DNA from: Luteolibacter sp. Y139
GTDB taxonomy: Bacteria; Verrucomicrobiota; Verrucomicrobiia; Verrucomicrobiales; Akkermansiaceae
Length of the DNA: 64,000 nt
Reading direction: 5' to 3'
Assembly: GCF_038066715.1 (NCBI RefSeq)
Contig: NZ_JBBUKT010000006.1
Coordinates: 1 to 64,000 of the forward strand
Shown: positions 1 through 9,105 of the stretch, in pieces
How the letters are laid out: each line of letters opens with the position of its first letter
Numbering within the stretch: the first letter of the stretch is position 1
The notes under the pieces: generated by a model
Seen by the model: only the letters and a program-made list of their open reading frames with translations
Told to the model about the DNA's origin: nothing
The model's database searches: none
Made by a program: the position numbers and the translations under genes

Positions 1-93
1 CTCCTCCATGAGCCACGTCCGCCACACGGAAGAGGGTTGAAAAGTGCAAACGATGTCCCCGAACAGGTGTAAACGATGTCCCCAGTCTTTACA
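1..93. mobile_element. Right-hand end of an IS21-like insertion element (partial)
   Basis: Two 16-base direct copies of TGYAAACGATGTCCCC lie at 45-60 and 68-83, 23 bases apart, and the segment closes with TTTACA at 88-93. Read from the other strand, the element would begin TGTAAAGACTGGGGACATCG, with the repeats behind it. Termini starting TG and ending CA with several internal copies of one transposase-binding repeat are typical of the IS21 family. A short frame on the plus strand stays open from base 2 to a TGA at 38-40 and could be the last codons of the element's own gene. The body of the element is outside the window, so the family is inferred from the end only. Confidence 0.5.
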
Positions 94-95
94 GG

Positions 96-108
96 CCCGC
101 GCTCCCAG
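96..108. repeat. Copy of an intergenic 13-mer, truncated by the IS end
   Basis: CCCGCGCTCCCAG here is identical to 52502-52514. At the second site it follows a small stem (GCGGGATGAATCCCGC); here the left half of that stem is missing and the IS-like end stands two bases away. This fits insertion of the element into a dispersed intergenic repeat. Confidence 0.4.
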
Positions 109-114
109 CGGGGG

Positions 115-1371
115 TCACTCGAAGCCGGGGGCTTGTTCGTCTTTCTCGCTGCTTTTGGCGGCGGTGTCTTGGTATTTGAGGATGCCTTGTTCCATCCACT
201 TCCAGAGGTCGGGTTGTTCCTTTTTGAAGTGTTCGTAGCCGGCGTGGAGGGCTTGGCTGCGGGCTTCGGCGTTGTCGACGTTTAGCTCGAAGCCGAAGTC
301 GGCGCCGGCGGGTTCGACGGGCCAGCCCATGATGCGGGCGAGCATGACGTCGCCGAGGGCCTTGCGGGCGTGGGTGCCATCGAGCCACCAGTGCATCTTG
401 GAGTTGTCCATGGGGACCTTCTCGGCATTGAGGGCGTGGAAGTCATTGAAGTCCCAGATGGTGGCGGGCGGGGCTTCGGGGTGGGCGGCGTTTGAGGCTG
501 CCACCATTTTGGCCATGGCCATGCGGTCCTTGCTGAAGGTGGGGTCGGGATCGCCCTGCTGATAGAAGACACCGATGTAGGTGGCGTGGCTCGGCGGGAT
601 GACGAGGACGAGGCGGCACTTGTGCGCCTTGGTGTCGTCGAGAATCTGCTGGAGCTTGCTCGCCTTCCATTCGTTTGGCTCGGTGGGGAGGTGGGCCTTG
701 CGACGGCGGATGACGCGGAGTGCGTGGGAGATGGCATCGCGCTGGATGACCTTGGCGACGTCGACGGTTTCCTGGTGGCGGAGGCGGTGGCCGAGGGCGG
801 TGTATTCGGGAAGCCGGTTCTTCCGCTTGTTCATGATGGTCTGAACCGCGGACTCGAAGGTGGAGATGCCGGCGTAGTAGCGGAGCGTTTGCTCAAGGTG
901 ATTGCCGTCGGGATTGAACGGGCTCTCCATGAAGCCGGTGGTCTTGTAGGGCGAGTTGCTGCCCATCAAGTCGCCGATGTCGATGCCTACGATGGCGGTT
1001 TCCAGCGGTGCGCGCTCGATCGTGTAGTGAAGGATGGCCGAGGTCTCGGGCAGGGTGCCGGCGCTGACGGCGAGGTTCACGGCGGGGGTGTCATTCCACT
1101 GCGGTAAGGCGGGGTCGAAGGCGATATCGATGCGAGAGGAACCGAAGAAGGCGACTTTCCACGGCTTGGCCTCGGCGATGCCGGCCTTGCCGGTGCGCTG
1201 GTAGCGGTAGATCGGCCGGTATTCGGCGAAGCTGTCGTCGGTCCACGGGCCCTTGCTGACCCAGAGTGGATTGACCCAGACATTCACGCCCACGAAGAGG
1301 GCGATCAGGAAGCTGGCGGCGATGAGAACGGCCAGCGTGAAGCGGCGAAAGGATGGACGGGGCAGGCGCAT
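115..1371 (-). CDS. SGNH/AlgX-DltD-like protein, partner of MBOAT acyltransferase
   Basis: The 418-residue protein has one N-terminal membrane segment (about residues 12-30) and then an extracytoplasmic domain. That domain shows FFGSSR, a GxS nucleophile block at about residues 77-80, and WWLDGTH, where D331 and H334 match the DxxH block of SGNH esterases and acetyltransferases. It lies 12 bases downstream of an MBOAT gene read in the same direction. This pairing is the usual one in O-acetylation systems such as AlgI with AlgX/AlgJ or DltB with DltD: the MBOAT protein brings the acyl group across the membrane and the SGNH protein transfers it to a surface polysaccharide. The polymer acetylated here is unknown; a glycosyltransferase gene starts divergently next door. 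Start is the ATG before MRLPRPSFRR. Confidence 0.7.
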   Translation of the reverse strand: MRLPRPSFRRFTLAVLIAASFLIALFVGVNVWVNPLWVSKGPWTDDSFAEYRPIYRYQRTGKAGIAEAKPWKVAFFGSSRIDIAFDPALPQWNDTPAVNLAVSAGTLPETSAILHYTIERAPLETAIVGIDIGDLMGSNSPYKTTGFMESPFNPDGNHLEQTLRYYAGISTFESAVQTIMNKRKNRLPEYTALGHRLRHQETVDVAKVIQRDAISHALRVIRRRKAHLPTEPNEWKASKLQQILDDTKAHKCRLVLVIPPSHATYIGVFYQQGDPDPTFSKDRMAMAKMVAASNAAHPEAPPATIWDFNDFHALNAEKVPMDNSKMHWWLDGTHARKALGDVMLARIMGWPVEPAGADFGFELNVDNAEARSQALHAGYEHFKKEQPDLWKWMEQGILKYQDTAAKSSEKDEQAPGFE

Positions 1372-1383
1372 GCGGAGCTCCGG

Positions 1384-2931
1384 TTAGAATTGGAAGTAGA
1401 TGAACTCGCTGAGCTTGTCGAACTGGTAGAGGACGCCGGCGAGGAGGAGGACGAGGCCGAACGCCCAGACGGCATTCGGGCGGAACTCCCACCAGCGGCG
1501 GGTGCCGGGACGGCCGTCCATGACCCGCGAGGGATCGAGGGCGGGATTGTAGCGGCGGAGGAATTGCTGGGTATTTGGCAGGAGCCAGACGATGAGCAGG
1601 ATCATGCACGCGCGGACGGCGTGGGCATCCTTCACGACGTAGGCGCTGCTGTCCGGCCAGCCGTGGATGCCATTCATGCCGAGCATGGCGCGGTACATCT
1701 GGCCGGTGGCTGCCATGGCTTTCTCGCCGCCGTTTTTCACGAGCTCATAGGCACCGGCGCGGAAGGGGACCCAGGAAACGAGCACCGCGACGAAGGTGAG
1801 CAGGATGGCGATGGGGCGCGGCATTGGCTTCCAGCCCATCTTCTTGCGGAAGCCGAACCAGGCGTGATTGAGGCAGAGGTAGATGCCGTGCAGTGCGCCC
1901 CAGATGACGAAGGTCCAGCCGGCGCCGTGCCAGAGGCCGCCGAGGAGCATGGTGAGGAAGAGATTGATGTAGCGGCGGGCGGGGCCCTTGCGATTGCCGC
2001 CGAGCGGGATGTAGAGGTAGTCGCGCAGGAAGCGGGACAGCGTCATGTGCCAGCGGCGCCAGAAGTCGACGACGGAGTCGGCCTTGTAGGGTGAGTGGAA
2101 ATTCAGCGGGAAGCGGATGCCGAAGAGGCGGGCGGCACCAAGCGCCATATCCGAGTAGCCGGAGAAGTCGAAGTAGAGTTGGAGGCCGTAGGAGATGGCG
2201 CCTACCCATGCTTCGGCGGTGGTGACCGGGCGCTCGCCGCTGGCGGCGAGGTCGAAGATGTTATTGGCGATCGGCGAGAGATTGTCGGCGATGACGACTT
2301 TCTTGAAGAGGCCGATGATGAGGATAGCGAGGCCGACGGCGAAATTCACCCAGAAGCGGGTGCGGCCGGGCTTCCGCTTGAACTGGGGCATCATCTCCTT
2401 GTGATGCACCAGCGGGCCGGCGATCAGGTGGGGGAAGAAGGTGACGAAGAGCAGGTAGTCGGTGAACTTGTACTCCTTGGTTTGCCCGCGCCAGGCATCG
2501 ACGAGGTAGGCGATCTGGAGGAAGGTGAAGAAGGAGATGGCGAGCGGAAGGATGATCGACGGCGGAGTGGCCGGCCAGCCGATCAGCTTGGCGGTGATGC
2601 CGGCGAAGAAGCCGGCGTACTTGTAGTAGCCGAGCAGGCCGAGATTGGCGGTGAGACCGGCGACCAGGGCAACCTTTCCCTGGTGGGTGTCCCGGTGGGT
2701 GGTGAGGAAGCGGCCGATGAGGTAGTTCCCCCCGCAGGAGCCGAGGATGAGGAGGATGTATTTCGGCGACCAGCCATGGGCCGGGTCGGGATTCCAGACG
2801 CCGTAGAAGGCGATCGAGGCGAGCACCAGCCAGGCGAACGCGGCGCGCGGGACGAAGCGCCGCAGCAGCGAGAAGACCAGGAGGGTCAGCGGCAGGAAGA
2901 CGAAGAGGAAGGTGTAGGAATTGAAAATCAC
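1384..2931 (-). CDS. MBOAT family membrane-bound O-acyltransferase (AlgI-like)
   Basis: This 515-residue polytopic membrane protein has about ten hydrophobic segments. It carries the family hallmarks: DFWRRWHMTLSRFLRDYLY followed by IPLGGNRKG, and LLGGLWHGAGWTFVIWG with the invariant catalytic histidine at residue 335. The length is normal for AlgI/PatA/DltB-type proteins. The family moves acyl groups, usually acetyl from cytoplasmic donors, to extracytoplasmic polysaccharide through an SGNH-type partner, and such a partner is encoded 12 bases downstream, so the two form an operon. The start codon is GTG at 2929-2931, giving MIFNSYTFLF; no strong ribosome binding site is visible. It is divergent from the glycosyltransferase gene at 3075. 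Confidence 0.88.
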   Translation of the reverse strand: MIFNSYTFLFVFLPLTLLVFSLLRRFVPRAAFAWLVLASIAFYGVWNPDPAHGWSPKYILLILGSCGGNYLIGRFLTTHRDTHQGKVALVAGLTANLGLLGYYKYAGFFAGITAKLIGWPATPPSIILPLAISFFTFLQIAYLVDAWRGQTKEYKFTDYLLFVTFFPHLIAGPLVHHKEMMPQFKRKPGRTRFWVNFAVGLAILIIGLFKKVVIADNLSPIANNIFDLAASGERPVTTAEAWVGAISYGLQLYFDFSGYSDMALGAARLFGIRFPLNFHSPYKADSVVDFWRRWHMTLSRFLRDYLYIPLGGNRKGPARRYINLFLTMLLGGLWHGAGWTFVIWGALHGIYLCLNHAWFGFRKKMGWKPMPRPIAILLTFVAVLVSWVPFRAGAYELVKNGGEKAMAATGQMYRAMLGMNGIHGWPDSSAYVVKDAHAVRACMILLIVWLLPNTQQFLRRYNPALDPSRVMDGRPGTRRWWEFRPNAVWAFGLVLLLAGVLYQFDKLSEFIYFQF

Positions 2932-3074
2932 GGTAGCTGGGGCCGCCGGGCGACGGGGTCTGTCTAGCGGTGCGGATTTCGCCCCGCAACCCCGGAGGGT
3001 GTGATCCTCAGGCGGGCGTCATCCGGGCTTTTTGCCGCTTGGAAGTTTTTCTCCGGCCCGCCAGCCTCCGCGGC

Positions 3075-4106
3075 GTGATCCGCGTGTGCCACGTCCTCGC
3101 CAGTGTCGGCGAAAAGGGCGGTCTTGAGAAAAATGTCATCGAACTCGCGAACCGGCAGGCCGCGCTCGGCCATGCCGTCAGCGCCGTGGCCGACGAGACG
3201 ATGCGGCAGCATTTCGACCCGGCGGTGAATTTCCTGGCGCATCCGATGGGCGGATGGCGGCTTAGTCCCTTCAACCTGCTGGCTTTACGGGGGAAGATCC
3301 TGGCGGCCGGGCCGCAGGTGGTGCATGCGCATGCGAACAAGGCGGGGGGGATGGTGCGTTCGCTGCGCGGGTTTTTGCCGGGGATCAAGCGGGTGGGCAC
3401 GGTGCAGAACATCAAGCGGAGTGCGCGGCCTTTCCGGGACTACGACGCGGTGATCACGGCCTCGGCGCAGGTGCGGGATTCGCTGGGTGGCATTCCGGCG
3501 ACGGTGATCTGGAATTCGATCGCTCCGCCGCCGCCGGGGACGCGCGAGGCGGCGCTGGCGACGAATCCGCCGTTTCTGGGCGAGGGGGAGCCGGTTTTTT
3601 CGACGGTGGGGCGGCTGGTGCCTGCGAAGGGGATGGATTTGCTACTGGAGGCGATGGCCGAGGTGCCGGGGTTCAAGCTGTGGCTGGTGGGAGAGGGGCT
3701 GCAGCGGCCGCTGCTGGAGGAGATGCTGGGGCGCTTGAATTTGCGTGAGCGGGTGTGGATGGCCGGGCATCGCGATGATGCGGTGGGGCTGATGGGGTGC
3801 TCGGATTTGTTCGTGGTGGCTTCACGGAATGAGGGTGGGCCCTACACGCTGGCGGAGGCGCTGCACATGAAGGTGCCGAGCATTTCAACGAGGGTGGGGT
3901 TTGCGCCGGAGTTCCTGCCGGCGGAGGCGTTGATGGAGACGCACTCGGTGCCGGAATTGGTGCGCGGGCTGAGGGATGCGTTGGGGGATTTGGCGGGATT
4001 GAGGGAAAGGCTAGAGCCTTCGTTCGAGCTGGTGGCGAATGAGGTGACGCTGGATGCGATGACGGCGAAGGTGATCGGGGTGTATGAGCGGGTGCTGGGG
4101 AAGTGA
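3075..4106 (+). CDS. Glycosyltransferase family 4 protein
   Basis: The 343-residue product has the GT-B fold layout. The N-terminal Rossmann half begins at once with IRVCHVLASVGEKGGLEKN, the G-rich acceptor-side loop of GT4 enzymes. The C-terminal half holds STVGRLVPAKGMDLLLEAM, then LWLVGEG and SRNEGGPYTLAEAL, the E-x7-E donor nucleotide-sugar motif. Family members move a sugar from an NDP-donor to a lipid or polysaccharide acceptor at the inner membrane face. The frame stays open upstream to a GTG at 2970, but the GTG at 3075 is preferred because the first beta strand starts there. It is divergent from the MBOAT/SGNH pair, so a role in building the same surface glycan is a reasonable inference but not shown. 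Confidence 0.8.
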   Translation: MIRVCHVLASVGEKGGLEKNVIELANRQAALGHAVSAVADETMRQHFDPAVNFLAHPMGGWRLSPFNLLALRGKILAAGPQVVHAHANKAGGMVRSLRGFLPGIKRVGTVQNIKRSARPFRDYDAVITASAQVRDSLGGIPATVIWNSIAPPPPGTREAALATNPPFLGEGEPVFSTVGRLVPAKGMDLLLEAMAEVPGFKLWLVGEGLQRPLLEEMLGRLNLRERVWMAGHRDDAVGLMGCSDLFVVASRNEGGPYTLAEALHMKVPSISTRVGFAPEFLPAEALMETHSVPELVRGLRDALGDLAGLRERLEPSFELVANEVTLDAMTAKVIGVYERVLGK

Positions 4107-4116
4107 GGTGGGACGC

Positions 4117-4133
4117 GTCGACGGAACGTCGAC
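4117..4133. terminator. Short hairpin between convergent genes
   Basis: GTCGAC-GGAAC-GTCGAC forms a six-pair stem with a five-base loop in the 41 bases between the glycosyltransferase and glycosidase genes, which run towards each other. No T-run follows on either strand, so termination is only suggested. Confidence 0.3.
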
Positions 4134-4147
4134 ACCCCTTAGGGAGG

Positions 4148-6178
4148 CTATTCGGGTCGCGTCACGGTTAGTGGCGTGAAGGGCCTATCCCCGGATTTCC
4201 ACAGGACCTTCAGGGCTGAGGGGCCGGTGAGGTGGTGGTAGTCTATGGAGATGGAGACGGGTTGTCCGGCTTGGAGGGTAAGCGTCTTTCCTGCGGCTGG
4301 GGTGCCGGCGGGTTTGTCGATCAGGGGGGCGTCCTTTCCGAGTGTGAGGGTCACTGCATCGTTGCTCACGACCTTGATTGTTAGAGGGCCTGCGGATGGT
4401 GGGATGACGATGCCGTCCCAGTGGATCTTGAAGTGGTCTTTGCCGATTCCGGCGGAGGCATCGGGTGAGCCTGTTCCCGGTTCGTCGCCGAGATTGAAGT
4501 CAATGAACGGGACGATGGAGGTTTTGGTGGCGGGCTTTTCCGAGCCATCGGCGGCGGTGTAGGTGACGCGGAACATGCCGTCGCTAAGAGTGGAGGGGTC
4601 GGGCAGCATCGCAGCGACTTCATCGACGCTCCATGGATGGCCGTCGGGATAGATGACGCCGTGGAAGGGCTGGGCGGGTTCGTCTGGGCCATCGGGGTGG
4701 CCCCAGGGGTAGCGGCAGTTGTCGCGGCCGATCATGAGTTCCCAGGCAACCCAGCCGTTCTTTTTTCCGCCGATGTCGGCGATGATCTTTTGGAGCGGGG
4801 CGTGGGGGCGATCGAGTGTTTCGGTGCAGAGGTGCTCCGGTCCGCCATCGGCATTCGGCAGTGAGCCGGGGCCCATGAGATACGAGTGGTAGGTGGGGAA
4901 GTCGGAGTACTTCGCGCCGTAGAAGCCGCCGTAGGTGGCCGTGACTGGTATCTTGGTGCCTGTGCCCTTGACCCATTGCCGGGTCCATCCGAGCAGGGTG
5001 TCGATGTTGGCATCGGTGTCCGAGGTGCGGTATTTCTCCTTCGCTCCGAAGGGCTCGTTGTAGAGCTGGAAGAAGGAGATGCGGGGATCGTCCTTGAAGC
5101 GGGTGGCGATGCCGGTGACGTAGTCGTGGAAGCGTTCGCGGTGTGCTTCCAATTCCACCTTGCTGTCACGGATGCGGTGGGAAGGGTTCGGCATCATCTG
5201 GGAATTGTGACGGCCTGGCACGGGTGCCTGGAAGTCGAGCGAGGGCTCCACGTGGCCGCAGTCGTCCCATAGGATGAGGTTTGTTTTCAGGCCGTGCTTT
5301 TCTGCGCGGGAGAGGAAGTCGTCGATGCGCTTGAGGTATTCCGTCCCGTCCTGGTCCCACACGATCCAGTGGAGGTAGACTTGCACCATATTGAAGCCAT
5401 ATCGCGAGGCGAAGCCGAGTTCGCGGTCCAGTACGTCGACGTGATCCCAGTAGTCTTGCCACATTTGCACGGAGTTCACGGCATCCGATCGCACGTAGAT
5501 CGCTCCTTTCACCCATGACCAATCAGTGCGGGATGGCGGGTCGGGAAGGGACGTCACGGGACCCACTGCAAAGTCGTCGAATTTCGCCCCGCCGATCTGG
5601 TCTTTCCAGAGTCCGACGCGACTAGGACGTGAATAGGTGTCGTCGAATTCGCGGATGACGGGCGTCTTCATGTCCTCGTAGTAGACGAAGAGATCGGCTC
5701 CGTGGCATTGCACCTTGAGCTTCCGGAGTTCGCCGGAGCGGCAGTGCATCACCTTTGACTCTTGTAGTAGCTTCCAACCGCCTTCGCGATCCATGCGGAA
5801 GAGTTGCAAGAGTGGTCGCTCCCAATCCTCGCCTTTTTCCACTTCTCTGAGGCCGACGGCGTATCCGGTGCGATCGTCGCCGATGCGAAACTGGATACCT
5901 GCGGCCGCATGGGGTTCGTTGGAGAGGTAGGCGACATTCGCGGTGACTTCGAAGTCCTGGCCGGTGAAATCCTGCCGGGTCATGAGGGCGAACTGCTTCT
6001 CTTTGGACGGCGTGCCGTCTTGTTCGACACCTGTGGAGGCGATGCCGCCTGCGATCTGCCATTTGCCGTCGAGCGTTTCCCAGTTCCCGGTGGAAGCGGC
6101 GTGGAAGTCGTCGGATGCTGCCCGCGCCGTGGCGAATGGCGAAAGGGCAAGGAGAGCCACGGGAAGGGCGGATTTCAT
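4148..6178 (-). CDS. Secreted multidomain glycoside hydrolase (clan A-like barrel)
   Basis: The 676-residue protein has a signal peptide (MKSALPVALLALSPFATARA). Residues about 25-215 look like a concanavalin/LamG-type sandwich. Residues about 225-520 look like a beta/alpha barrel with FFQLYNEPFG, where E375 in the Asn-Glu-Pro triad is the expected acid/base of clan GH-A enzymes, and GWVAWELMIG near the end of the barrel. HLCTETLDRP just before it may supply the nucleophile glutamate. The C-terminal ~130 residues (IKVVSNDAVTLTLG, VSISIDYHHLTGPSAL) resemble a PA14-type carbohydrate-binding module. The expected role is hydrolysis of a beta-linked polysaccharide outside the cytoplasm. The exact GH family and substrate cannot be fixed by eye. 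Confidence 0.65.
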   Translation of the reverse strand: MKSALPVALLALSPFATARAASDDFHAASTGNWETLDGKWQIAGGIASTGVEQDGTPSKEKQFALMTRQDFTGQDFEVTANVAYLSNEPHAAAGIQFRIGDDRTGYAVGLREVEKGEDWERPLLQLFRMDREGGWKLLQESKVMHCRSGELRKLKVQCHGADLFVYYEDMKTPVIREFDDTYSRPSRVGLWKDQIGGAKFDDFAVGPVTSLPDPPSRTDWSWVKGAIYVRSDAVNSVQMWQDYWDHVDVLDRELGFASRYGFNMVQVYLHWIVWDQDGTEYLKRIDDFLSRAEKHGLKTNLILWDDCGHVEPSLDFQAPVPGRHNSQMMPNPSHRIRDSKVELEAHRERFHDYVTGIATRFKDDPRISFFQLYNEPFGAKEKYRTSDTDANIDTLLGWTRQWVKGTGTKIPVTATYGGFYGAKYSDFPTYHSYLMGPGSLPNADGGPEHLCTETLDRPHAPLQKIIADIGGKKNGWVAWELMIGRDNCRYPWGHPDGPDEPAQPFHGVIYPDGHPWSVDEVAAMLPDPSTLSDGMFRVTYTAADGSEKPATKTSIVPFIDFNLGDEPGTGSPDASAGIGKDHFKIHWDGIVIPPSAGPLTIKVVSNDAVTLTLGKDAPLIDKPAGTPAAGKTLTLQAGQPVSISIDYHHLTGPSALKVLWKSGDRPFTPLTVTRPE

Positions 6179-6308
6179 GGCTGCACCATACGCCGGGTCG
6201 GGATGGGTCTTACTGGGTCATTGCCGATGTAGACGCATTTTCGGTACCGGGGCTGGTGCGCTGGTTCGGGCTTCCAATCGTCCGGGAGCTGTATCAGGTT
6301 TCGTTTTG

Positions 6309-8096
6309 ATGGGTTCTCGCTGGCTACTGCTCTTCCTCATTGGCACATCGCTGGCCGCTGCGGAGCCGGACTTGGCGGCATTGATTGCGAAGATCGAAAG
6401 CACCGCCAGTTCAGGTGAGGGAATGAATGCGGCGGAGCAGACACTGGCACATCATATTGCAGAGCATAAAACCGCTGCGGCAGATCAGTTGATCCCGCTG
6501 CTGAAATCCGAGAATGAAGATGTTCGCCAGTTGGCAGGGTATTGTGTGCTGGAACTTCCGCCCGGCAGTCTGCTGGAACGCCACTTGCCCGAATTGATCG
6601 AGGCATGCCGAAAGGATCGGGGATGGCTGCCCAATGCGATCGCAGACATTGATGCCGACGCTGCGGTGGAGTTCCTCGCGGCGGACTTCCGACGCAAGCC
6701 CGAAACGGGCGCCCAGATCGACCATGCGCTGATACAGGCGGCCCCGCGGTCAGTGCCTCATGTGCTCAAGGAGTTCGGACAGGCGACCGAAGAGGAGGAG
6801 GATTTTCTGGATGGAATTTCGAAGCTCTGGTTTGCGATGGGTGACAAGGCGGCGGATGCCGTGAAGCCGCTGCTGGAGATGACGTTGGACGAGAGCTTGC
6901 CACAGTTCCGACGGGAGCGGGCGATCGGCTATTTGGGAGACATCGGGCCCGCTGCCAAGACGTCATTTCCATCGCTCAAGGAAGCGGCGGTCAATCAGCC
7001 CGAGTGGTTTGGAACTGCGGTGAATGCCGCGCTCTCGAAGTCTCGAACTTCGGAGGCGGCGTCGGGATTGTTGCTGAATGCGGTGGCGGAAGCACGCAAG
7101 GAGGGAGAGATCTATGTATTTGGCAGCCTTGCCGAGCTGGGGAAGGAGGCGGAAGCGGTCGGAGATGAACTGGCCGGGTTGCTCGATGACCGGGATACCA
7201 ACGTGAGGCTGGGTGCTTGCAGCGCCCTCGCGGCCACCGGGCGTCTCGATCTGTGGCCTCAACTGGCGCGCGCCTTGAAGGACCCGGATTGGCGGGTGTC
7301 TTACTGCGCTTGCATTGGCCTTGCCGAATGGAAGGCGAAGGGGGCGCTGCCTTCGCTGGAGCAGGTGAAGAAGGGTCATTGGTATCCCCGCGTGGCTCAT
7401 GCGGCGGACTACGCGATGGTGGTGATCAACGGAGGAAGTGCGAGCAAGGAGCAGATGGAGTGGTTGGGGAGCTTTCCCGAGGACCATCCACTCACGGTGG
7501 GTTCGTATTGTCCCAAACTCACCTATCTAGCGAGCGAGGAAGTCGAGAAGCTGGGAATCGAGGAGCCCGAGGAAATTCGTTGGAATGTCGAACCCACCGA
7601 GGAACAGGACATTCCCACCTTCAAGGGTCTGTATCCTGCCGAATTCAAGGCGATCTCCGAAGTGATCGAAAATCAGAAGCGGGAGACGTGGGACTTCTGC
7701 TGCCGCCTGAGACGGAGATTGGAGCGGGATCGGGGGACGCTACTCGGGTTTACGGCAGGCGAGTGGGTGGGGGGACTCTTCACTGTGACCGCGGACGGAA
7801 AGGCGGAGCTTATCCTCGACGAGAACATTGAGAACCTTCTCGAGTGGAATGGGCGCTACGTTGTCTTGTCCGGGATGAGCCATATGGGCATCAACGAGGG
7901 TATGGTTCACGAGGTGATGAACGAGCAGGGGAAATGGGGAGTCCGCCCCCTCTATGCCCTCCCCGGGTGTCCGTCGGATAGCGGGGTCCTTGAGGATGGC
8001 CGCTTGTTTGTGAACACCCAAGGTGGAGGCGTCATCATCGGGAAGGACGGGAAATTCGAGTTCGCCGGCTCTTACAAATCCTCCTCTTCTGAATGA
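6309..8096 (+). CDS. Exported HEAT-repeat protein
   Basis: The 595-residue product starts at the ATG giving MGSRWLLLFLIGTSLAAAEP, a clean signal peptide; the frame stays open further upstream but that part overlaps the divergent glycosidase gene. Residues about 25-420 contain HEAT-like helical pairs, for example LIPLLKSENEDVRQLAGYCV and DELAGLLDDRDTNVRLGACS. The last ~170 residues are non-helical and may form a separate beta domain (LLGFTAGEWVGGLFTVTADG). HEAT arrays mediate protein contacts, and no catalytic motif is visible. Function is unknown. It is 46 bases upstream of the lactonase gene, in the same direction. Confidence 0.6.
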   Translation: MGSRWLLLFLIGTSLAAAEPDLAALIAKIESTASSGEGMNAAEQTLAHHIAEHKTAAADQLIPLLKSENEDVRQLAGYCVLELPPGSLLERHLPELIEACRKDRGWLPNAIADIDADAAVEFLAADFRRKPETGAQIDHALIQAAPRSVPHVLKEFGQATEEEEDFLDGISKLWFAMGDKAADAVKPLLEMTLDESLPQFRRERAIGYLGDIGPAAKTSFPSLKEAAVNQPEWFGTAVNAALSKSRTSEAASGLLLNAVAEARKEGEIYVFGSLAELGKEAEAVGDELAGLLDDRDTNVRLGACSALAATGRLDLWPQLARALKDPDWRVSYCACIGLAEWKAKGALPSLEQVKKGHWYPRVAHAADYAMVVINGGSASKEQMEWLGSFPEDHPLTVGSYCPKLTYLASEEVEKLGIEEPEEIRWNVEPTEEQDIPTFKGLYPAEFKAISEVIENQKRETWDFCCRLRRRLERDRGTLLGFTAGEWVGGLFTVTADGKAELILDENIENLLEWNGRYVVLSGMSHMGINEGMVHEVMNEQGKWGVRPLYALPGCPSDSGVLEDGRLFVNTQGGGVIIGKDGKFEFAGSYKSSSSE

Positions 8097-8145
8097 CACC
8101 TTTCGGCGACGACTTGCCGGGGCGCGATGCGTAGATGGGAGAATG

Positions 8146-9105
8146 ATGAAAGCCCTGCGTTTCCTTTGCCTGCTTCCCGCCTTGGCTTCGGCTCAGGAGA
8201 GTATTGAAAAGCTCGATCCGGGGCTGGATGCGATCCTTGATCCGGCGGCGAAGATCGAGACGGTGTGTAAGGGTTTTGATTGGGCGGAGGGGCCGGTGTG
8301 GGATGAGAGGGAGAAGCGGTTGCTGTTTTCCGATGTGCCGCGGAATACGATTTATCAGTGGAAAGAGGGGGATACGGAGGCGAGCGTCTACATGAAGCCG
8401 TCGGGGTTCACGGGGGTGGCCAATTACAGTGCTGAGCCAGGCTCGAATGGCTTGGCGATGGATGACAAGGGGCAGCTCTATTGCTGCGAGCACGGGGACC
8501 GGCGGATTTCCTATCTGACGCCGGGGGGCGGGAAGAGGACGCTGGCGGACAATTTCAATGGGAAGCGCTTCAACTCGCCCAACGACCTGACGATCGCGCA
8601 TAATGGGGATGTGTATTTCACCGATCCGCCGTATGGCCTGCCGGACCGCGAGAAGGATACGAAGTTCCGCGAGCTGCCCTTCTGCGGGGTGTATCGAGTG
8701 ACGCCGCAGGGTGTGGTGTCGCTGGTCACCCGCGATCTTGAACGGCCGAACGGGGTGGCGCTATCGCCGGATAACAAGACGCTTTATGTGGCGCAGTCGC
8801 ATGATCCGGCTCCGATCATCATGGCTTATCCGCTGAAGGCGGATGGGGGGATCGAGGGCGGGAAGATCTTCTTCAATTGTAAGGATGTGGGCGGTCCGGG
8901 TGTGCCGGATGGCATCAAGGTGGATGCGAAGGGGAATGTCTTCGCCGGGGCAATGGGTGGTTGCTTGATCCTGAGTCCGGAGGGCAAGCTGTTAGGGCGG
9001 ATCGTGTGCGGGCGGGCGACGGCGAATATTGCCTTTGGTGAGAATGGGACGCGGCTTTATCTGACTTCGGATGACCGGATTTTGAGGGTGGCGTTGAAGC
9101 GCTAA
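8146..9105 (+). CDS. SMP-30/gluconolactonase family protein, exported
   Basis: The 319-residue protein has an N-terminal signal peptide (MKALRFLCLLPALASAQ). It then has the six-bladed propeller signatures of the SMP-30/gluconolaconase/LRE family: WAEGPVWDE with the metal-ligand glutamate, FNSPNDLTIAHNGDVYFTD with the Asn ligand, and RPNGVALSPDNKTLY. Family enzymes open sugar lactones using a divalent metal. Two ATG codons are adjacent (8143 and 8146); the second lies a better distance from GGGAG at 8137-8141. The stop codon overlaps the stop of the convergent methyltransferase by four bases, so the two transcripts must cross. The substrate is unknown. Confidence 0.75.
   Translation: MKALRFLCLLPALASAQESIEKLDPGLDAILDPAAKIETVCKGFDWAEGPVWDEREKRLLFSDVPRNTIYQWKEGDTEASVYMKPSGFTGVANYSAEPGSNGLAMDDKGQLYCCEHGDRRISYLTPGGGKRTLADNFNGKRFNSPNDLTIAHNGDVYFTDPPYGLPDREKDTKFRELPFCGVYRVTPQGVVSLVTRDLERPNGVALSPDNKTLYVAQSHDPAPIIMAYPLKADGGIEGGKIFFNCKDVGGPGVPDGIKVDAKGNVFAGAMGGCLILSPEGKLLGRIVCGRATANIAFGENGTRLYLTSDDRILRVALKR

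Noticed and set aside
2970-3074. Upstream part of the glycosyltransferase frame as coding
   Set aside because: The family's first beta strand begins at the GTG at 3075. The preceding 35 codons show no domain and begin at another GTG right after a stop.
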